From JABDFW01 sp035550215 (GTDB lineage Bacteria > Bacteroidota > Bacteroidia > Chitinophagales > Chitinophagaceae), in assembly GCA_035550215.1 (NCBI GenBank), contig DASZPM010000026.1:124001-188000 (forward strand): a DNA stretch of 64,000 nucleotides. Reading direction: 5' to 3'. The position numbers were made by a program, and so were the translations under genes. Of this stretch, positions 59,819 through 64,000 are shown piece after piece. The notes below the pieces were generated by a model. The model did not search any database and had not been told where the DNA came from. It saw only the letters and a list, made by a program, of their open reading frames with translations. Position 1 is the stretch's first letter; every line of letters starts with the position of its first letter.

Positions 59819-61102
59819 TTAGTTTCCTGATGTTGTTTGATAATTGTATTGTGCCTGTAACAGTTGAACCTGGTGCAGTATGAGGCTTTGCCTTGCCTCG
59901 TCTTCGGCATCTACCTGGGCAATATAATCGTGCGCAGTTATTACGCCATTAGCCAGTTGCGCCGACGCGGCTGTTTTTACTGAATTTCGCAGGGCGATAA
60001 TATCATTGTCCTTGCTTATTAGTGCCTCGTATTTAACTGCCTCAGCACTTTGCTGTTTCAGCGTTACATGGGTATTGAAAAGGAAAGTTTCTTTTTGTAT
60101 ATCAATATCCTGCCTGCTAATGTCTGCAAGACGTTTGTCATTGTGATAGGTATATAAACTGCTCAACGACCAGTTTAACCGCACGCCGGCAATATAATAG
60201 AATGAGAAATCTGTTTTAAGCAGGTTCAGTCCCGGTTTACCATAACCGCCCTGGGCGAATAGCTGCAGTTTGGGCAAAGTGCCGGCATGCAGCATTTTGT
60301 CCTGTATATCGTAGGTCGTTTTTTGATAATTGTATAAAGCCAGTTCAGGCCTGTAAATGCTGTCTGTAAGTACCTGTGGTTGCGGCCTAACGAGTACAGT
60401 GCCTTCATTTAGTGGTTGATTGATGAACAATGCAAGCATATCAAGATAAGCCTTGCGGTTTGATTGTAATTCAATACGTGCCTGGTCAGCTTTAAGCAAA
60501 GATGCTTTCAACTCATCAAGGCTGCTGCGAAAGGCAGTGCCGTTTGTAACAAGCGCCTGTGTTTTATCTATCCCGTTCTGGATGTCTTTTTGCTGCAGCG
60601 CATTTTGTTTTAATTGTTCATCAATTAACAACACCCCGAAAAAAAGCTGGTTAACGCGCTCCTTCAATGTATATAGATTCACCTCGAGGCTTTGTTCTTG
60701 TATTACAGCGGTAGCCTGTTTTGCCTGTTTCTGAAATTTAATGGCGCCGCCGTCAAAAACGGTTTGATCAGCCTCTCCATAAATTTTATACTGGTTTTTG
60801 CTTAATGTCGGAATGGTTAAGCCCGGCAGGCTTACAGGTATGGAGGTTACATCACTTTGGTAGGTTGCCTGCCCACTGATGGTGAGTTGTGGCAGGTACC
60901 CTTTGGCTGCATTTTCAACCGAGTAATCTTTTGTTTTATCAATTAAGTCATGCTGTTTAACAAGGGGATAATTCTGTTTTGCCAAGACATAACATTGCTC
61001 AATTGTAAGCGACGTTTGAGCGTGTAATACAAGGGGTATCACCAGGATAAACGATAACCGCAGTATTTTTTTTAATAGCGGCATGGTGGTATTTGGCTTC
61101 AT
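59819..61102 (-). CDS. TolC-family outer-membrane efflux protein
   Basis: 427 residues from the ATG at 61102; an alternative ATG at 61084 gives a cleaner signal peptide, which ends near Leu-His-Ala-Gln. Ser-Leu-Thr-Ile-Glu-Gln-Cys-Tyr-Val-Leu-Ala and Tyr-Leu-Pro-Gln-Leu-Thr open the OEP fold, and two long helical repeats follow. It provides the exit duct of the ABC exporter. A copy of the TetR operator sits 22 bases upstream, so a separate promoter here is likely. Confidence 0.92.
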   Translation of the reverse strand: MKPNTTMPLLKKILRLSFILVIPLVLHAQTSLTIEQCYVLAKQNYPLVKQHDLIDKTKDYSVENAAKGYLPQLTISGQATYQSDVTSIPVSLPGLTIPTLSKNQYKIYGEADQTVFDGGAIKFQKQAKQATAVIQEQSLEVNLYTLKERVNQLFFGVLLIDEQLKQNALQQKDIQNGIDKTQALVTNGTAFRSSLDELKASLLKADQARIELQSNRKAYLDMLALFINQPLNEGTVLVRPQPQVLTDSIYRPELALYNYQKTTYDIQDKMLHAGTLPKLQLFAQGGYGKPGLNLLKTDFSFYYIAGVRLNWSLSSLYTYHNDKRLADISRQDIDIQKETFLFNTHVTLKQQSAEAVKYEALISKDNDIIALRNSVKTAASAQLANGVITAHDYIAQVDAEDEARQSLILHQVQLLQAQYNYQTTSGN

Positions 61103-61123
61103 AATATTATTTAAAAATTATAT

Positions 61124-61139
61124 TTAATCATTTGATTAA
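61124..61139. promoter_or_regulatory. TetR operator, copy before the TolC-family gene
   Basis: The perfect palindrome TTAATCATTTGATTAA, also found at 61842-61857 upstream of the regulator gene. It lies in the 54-base gap between regulator and exporter genes. Confidence 0.75.
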
Positions 61140-61156
61140 GGGCAGGGCAAAAAATT

Positions 61157-61792
61157 TTATTTTGGTGCAAGTATCGCTTTTATCCAAATGGGCACCAGTT
61201 TTTTACGCTCCTGCATGAGCGCTTTAAATTCTTCATCCGAAACCCCCGAAACCCTTTGCAGCAAAGGCTTGCCGATGAACGGGAAAATTGTGAGCCCAAC
61301 CAGGTTTGCCATAAAATGAAAGGGTTTTATTTGCGCTATCTCTCCTCTTTCCATTGCTTCCTCAAGCTGTTTTAAAAAATTATTCCGTACGGGTTTTATA
61401 ACCGGCTCCATTTTAGCCACAAGCTCGGAGGGAACATTATGCAACTGGTTCATTACAAACATGGGCAAGTATGGGTTTGCAGTAATCATATCAATGTAGG
61501 CAATCACCACCTTCTCCACCTTTTCGGCAATGCTTATATTGCTTTCACTTATTTTGAGTATTATGGTTTGTACAAACTGCTGCATGTTTTCAATAACAAT
61601 CATATCAAACAGTTTTTCCTTGCTGCGGAAATAATAGTTAAGCAGGGCGAGGTTTATACCCGCTTCTTCCGCTATGTCCCGGGTTTTTACAGCATCATAA
61701 CCCTTTTGCGTAAACAGCTTTCGGGCCGCTTCTTTTATCTTTTCTTCAGCGGATGCGTCTTTTACCGGTTTTATTGTTTTCTCTTTTGCCAT
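61157..61792 (-). CDS. TetR-family repressor of the efflux operon
   Basis: 211 residues from the ATG at 61792. An upstream ATG at 61807 would lie ahead of the predicted transcript start. The TetR DNA-binding domain (about 17-65) contains Ala-Ala-Arg-Lys-Leu-Phe-Thr-Gln-Lys-Gly-Tyr-Asp and the recognition helix region Asn-Leu-Ala-Leu-Leu-Asn-Tyr-Tyr-Phe-Arg-Ser-Lys-Glu. The C-terminal ligand domain is helical. The palindrome TTAATCATTTGATTAA occurs both upstream of this gene and before the tolC gene, so it probably represses itself and the exporter until a substrate binds. Confidence 0.93.
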   Translation of the reverse strand: MAKEKTIKPVKDASAEEKIKEAARKLFTQKGYDAVKTRDIAEEAGINLALLNYYFRSKEKLFDMIVIENMQQFVQTIILKISESNISIAEKVEKVVIAYIDMITANPYLPMFVMNQLHNVPSELVAKMEPVIKPVRNNFLKQLEEAMERGEIAQIKPFHFMANLVGLTIFPFIGKPLLQRVSGVSDEEFKALMQERKKLVPIWIKAILAPK

Positions 61793-61804
61793 AGTAATAC
61801 AAGG

Positions 61805-61837
61805 CAAAGGTAAAGTTGATTTTTTGATTTAAACAAA
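61805..61837 (-). promoter_or_regulatory. Promoter of the TetR gene, TTTG-N21-TACCTTTG
   Basis: On the minus strand TTTG (61834-61837) and TACCTTTG (61805-61812) are 21 bases apart, a full consensus Bacteroidota promoter. The leader to the ATG at 61792 would be only about six bases. Confidence 0.7.
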
Positions 61838-61861
61838 TTTTTTAATCATTTGATTAAAAAA
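61838..61861. promoter_or_regulatory. TetR operator upstream of the tetR gene
   Basis: The palindrome core TTAATCATTTGATTAA is extended by runs of T and A to 24 bp of perfect symmetry, abutting the -33 element of the tetR promoter. It is the second copy of the site at 61124-61139. Confidence 0.75.
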
Positions 61862-61882
61862 ATATTTACGTCTTTTCATGTC

Positions 61883-61912
61883 AAACAAAAAAGCCCTGCA
61901 ATGGCAAGGCTT
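61883..61912 (-). terminator. Intrinsic terminator of the acyl-CoA dehydrogenase gene
   Basis: On the minus strand a nine-pair stem AAGCCTTGC/GCAGGGCTT (one G-T) with loop CATT is followed by TTTTGTTTG, 25 bases behind the stop of the dehydrogenase. Confidence 0.75.
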
Positions 61913-61936
61913 TATAGAAAAGGGAAAAATATATTT

Positions 61937-63730
61937 TTAGAAACAGTATTTACGTTCCGCCACCAATTTATCAGCAATCCGCCGGCGCGCGTCTTTAGTA
62001 TTGTAAGGCTCCACTTTTGTAAAACGTTTAAGGCCTATATGCATCATCCTCAATTCATCCCCTTCAGCAAAACTGTTCAGCGCATCTTTTCCTGCTTTGT
62101 TAATACGGTCTGCGGCATCATACAGGTAGGTTTGCACTATGTCGTAATGGAATTTCATTGCTTCCTGGCCGTTTTTTTCTACCAGTTTCATTAAACGCAG
62201 CAAGGCGCTTTCTGCATGAAAGGTTTCAATAGCCATATCGGCAATATTCATCAGTATTTCCTGCTCTTTATCCAGCTTCATCATCAGCTTTTGCACTGCG
62301 GCGCCGGCTGTCATTAATATAGCTTTTTTAAAGTTGAGGATATATTTTTTTTCTTTAGCGAAAGGTTCATCATTATTATTGCTAAAGTCAGGAATGCTCA
62401 TCAACTCTTTACTTACTGCCATTGCAGGCCCCATTAAATCAAGCTTGCCCTTCATAGCGCGTTTCAAAGTCATGTCCAGTGTAAGCAGGCGATTAATTTC
62501 GTTAGTGCCTTCAAATATGCGGTTAATGCGAGCATCCCGGTAAGCCTTGCTTATAAGGTATTCATCACTAAACCCGTTGCCGCCATGTACCTGCACACCT
62601 TCATCTACCACGTAGTTTAATACTTCGCTGCCAAAAACCTTAAGCATGGCGCACTCAATGGCATATTCTTCCGCAGCGCCCAGCAACGCCTTTTCAAACG
62701 ACTGGCCTGCAGCCTGCAGTTCTCCTTCCTGGTCGTTTATCCATCCTGCAGTCCGGTAAACGGCGCTTTCACCCACCCAAACACGAATAGCCATTTCAGC
62801 CAGTTTGTGTTTTATTGCGCCAAAATTGGCGATGGATGTTTTAAACTGTTCGCGGGTTATAGCATAGTTTACAGTTTCGGTCGTGGCACGTTTACTGGCC
62901 CCTAAAGCGGCAGCACATAATTTAAGACGGCCTATATTGAGTATATTAAAGGCTATTATATGCCCCCTGCCAATTTCTCCCAGCACATTTTCAACGGGAA
63001 CTTTACAGTCCTGGAAATACAACTGCACGGTTGATGAGCCTTTTATACCCATTTTATGTTCCTCGGGTCCCTGGGTAAACCCTTCAAAGCCGCGTTCCAC
63101 AATAAAGCCGGTAAACTTATCGCCGTCAATTTTGGCAAACACGGTATATATATCTGCAAAACCCCCATTAGTAATCCAGCATTTTTGACCGTTTAACAGG
63201 TAATACTTTCCGTCGGCGCTCAGTGTTGCTGTTGTCTTAGCCCCCAAAGCATCACTGCCGCTGTTGGGCTCGGTAAGGCCGTAACTGCCTTTCCATTCGC
63301 CGCTGGCCAATTTGGGTATATACTTTTGTTTTTGTTCCTCCGTACCAAAGTATAAAATGGGCAGGGTGCCTATACCTGTATGTGCCGCAACCGCAACGGA
63401 AAAAGAATACCCGCCACCCAAACCTTCATTTATAATGGTTGAGGTTATAAAGTCCTTACCCAGCCCGCCGTATTGCTCCGGTAAAACCGTTGCCAGCAGG
63501 CCCTGTTCGCCGGCTTTTTCAAGCAATGAGGGCATTAATCCCTTTTCCAGTTTATCAATACGGTCAATCACCGGTAAAACCTCCGTATCAAGAAACTGGG
63601 CACACATATCCATCACCATCTTTTGCTCTTCGTCAAAATCTTCAGGAATAAAGGTATCAAACGGGTTGCTTTCTTTTATAAGCCACTCGCCACCCTGCAG
63701 CGCTTTGTTTTGTTGTGATATGGCAGACAT
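61937..63730 (-). CDS. Acyl-CoA dehydrogenase, VLCAD-like long form
   Basis: 597 residues, longer than the 380-residue short-chain type because of a C-terminal extension, as in VLCAD/ACAD9. Motifs include Tyr-Gly-Leu-Thr-Glu-Pro-Asn-Ser-Gly-Ser-Asp near 150-160 (FAD side), Trp-Ile-Thr-Asn-Gly-Gly, and Gln-Val-His-Gly-Gly-Asn-Gly-Phe. The catalytic base is in Phe406-Glu407-Gly-Thr-Asn-Glu411-Ile-Asn-Arg. It carries out the first oxidation of fatty acyl-CoA in beta-oxidation. A MarR-family gene lies 59 bases upstream in the same direction and may regulate it. Confidence 0.94.
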   Translation of the reverse strand: MSAISQQNKALQGGEWLIKESNPFDTFIPEDFDEEQKMVMDMCAQFLDTEVLPVIDRIDKLEKGLMPSLLEKAGEQGLLATVLPEQYGGLGKDFITSTIINEGLGGGYSFSVAVAAHTGIGTLPILYFGTEEQKQKYIPKLASGEWKGSYGLTEPNSGSDALGAKTTATLSADGKYYLLNGQKCWITNGGFADIYTVFAKIDGDKFTGFIVERGFEGFTQGPEEHKMGIKGSSTVQLYFQDCKVPVENVLGEIGRGHIIAFNILNIGRLKLCAAALGASKRATTETVNYAITREQFKTSIANFGAIKHKLAEMAIRVWVGESAVYRTAGWINDQEGELQAAGQSFEKALLGAAEEYAIECAMLKVFGSEVLNYVVDEGVQVHGGNGFSDEYLISKAYRDARINRIFEGTNEINRLLTLDMTLKRAMKGKLDLMGPAMAVSKELMSIPDFSNNNDEPFAKEKKYILNFKKAILMTAGAAVQKLMMKLDKEQEILMNIADMAIETFHAESALLRLMKLVEKNGQEAMKFHYDIVQTYLYDAADRINKAGKDALNSFAEGDELRMMHIGLKRFTKVEPYNTKDARRRIADKLVAERKYCF

Positions 63731-63789
63731 AAAACCCTCCTTGCTTTTTTAAAAAGCGTATTTATATTATTGAATTGTGTTAAGCGTCG

Positions 63790-64000
63790 TCATTGCGGTA
63801 CCTGTTGCGGAACAATCGTCAAATTATCATAAACCTGTTGCAAAACCTTTTTAACCGTTTCAATTTCTTCTTTGTTTATGCCTGTTAACGCCTCGTTCAT
63901 TGTTTGGTTGGCCAAATCAATGGTTAACTGCTGCAAATCTCTCGCTTCGTCGGTAAGGCAAACAAGGTTAATCCTCCGGTCGTTTTTTGAGGAAGTCCTT
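63790..64000 (-). CDS. MarR-family transcriptional regulator, C-terminal part
   Basis: The last 70 codons of a gene that continues past the right edge. They carry the MarR wing and dimerisation pattern: Ser-Ser-Lys-Asn-Asp-Arg-Arg-Ile-Asn-Leu-Val-Cys-Leu-Thr-Asp-Glu-Ala-Arg, then a helix with Asn-Lys-Glu-Glu-Ile-Glu-Thr-Val-Lys-Lys-Val. The Asp-Arg-Arg motif is the hallmark wing of MarR. It sits upstream of the acyl-CoA dehydrogenase gene on the same strand; control of fatty-acid breakdown is plausible but unproved. Confidence 0.8.
   Translation of the reverse strand, partial: RTSSKNDRRINLVCLTDEARDLQQLTIDLANQTMNEALTGINKEEIETVKKVLQQVYDNLTIVPQQVPQ

Overview
The window looks like a chromosomal segment from a member of the Bacteroidota, most likely close to the Chitinophagaceae. 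The evidence is promoter boxes of the form TAnnTTTG ahead of several genes, a giant secreted protein with a type B type-IX-secretion sorting domain, a long IspG, a eukaryote-like IleRS, and many lipoproteins and TlpA/DUF1080/Gfo-Idh proteins typical of that phylum. No rRNA, tRNA or CRISPR array was seen.

Region 1-5 kb is accessory. A lipoprotein running off the left edge and a GNAT acetyltransferase are followed by an AT-rich insert. The insert carries an antiphage-type dCTP deaminase, a 59-residue ORF coupled to its stop codon, a PIN-like DUF5615 protein with an interrupted small ORF behind it, and an orphan phage terminase small subunit. The terminase C-terminus runs into purine-rich degenerate repeats. 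This is the best candidate for an incompletely described defence locus.

Region 5-20 kb is mostly housekeeping: the N-terminal half only of CarB, a zinc-finger unknown, recO, tadA, a dipeptidase, a class C beta-lactamase-like hydrolase with a methyltransferase, glucokinase, a VOC protein, and the ileS/DksA-like pair. A possible small RNA lies before the dipeptidase and an array of four short hairpins lies before the DksA-like gene.

Region 20-37 kb holds the T9SS cargo protein, a secreted SH3-like protein and a three-gene phospholipid cassette (CDP-alcohol transferase, CdsA, PlsC). These are followed by an amidohydrolase, HemJ, IspG, a secreted hydrolase, a BatB/BatC-like pair, an OXA-like protein with a ruined active site, GatB and a TlpA-like thioredoxin.

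Region 37-52 kb holds an MMPL transporter and a CreD locus with its own winged-helix regulator and two matching palindromic operators. It also has a B12-type radical SAM protein, DgkA and DUF1361, a membrane-anchored patatin, DUF1003, heme A synthase, RNase HII and a YciO-like protein. Region 52-64 kb holds a hydrolase, a Gfo/Idh plus DUF1080 pair, and a TetR-controlled seven-gene efflux operon (TolC, HlyD, two ABC ATPases, two ABC-2 permeases). The regulator of that operon has an evident palindromic operator present twice. An acyl-CoA dehydrogenase and the end of a MarR regulator close the window.
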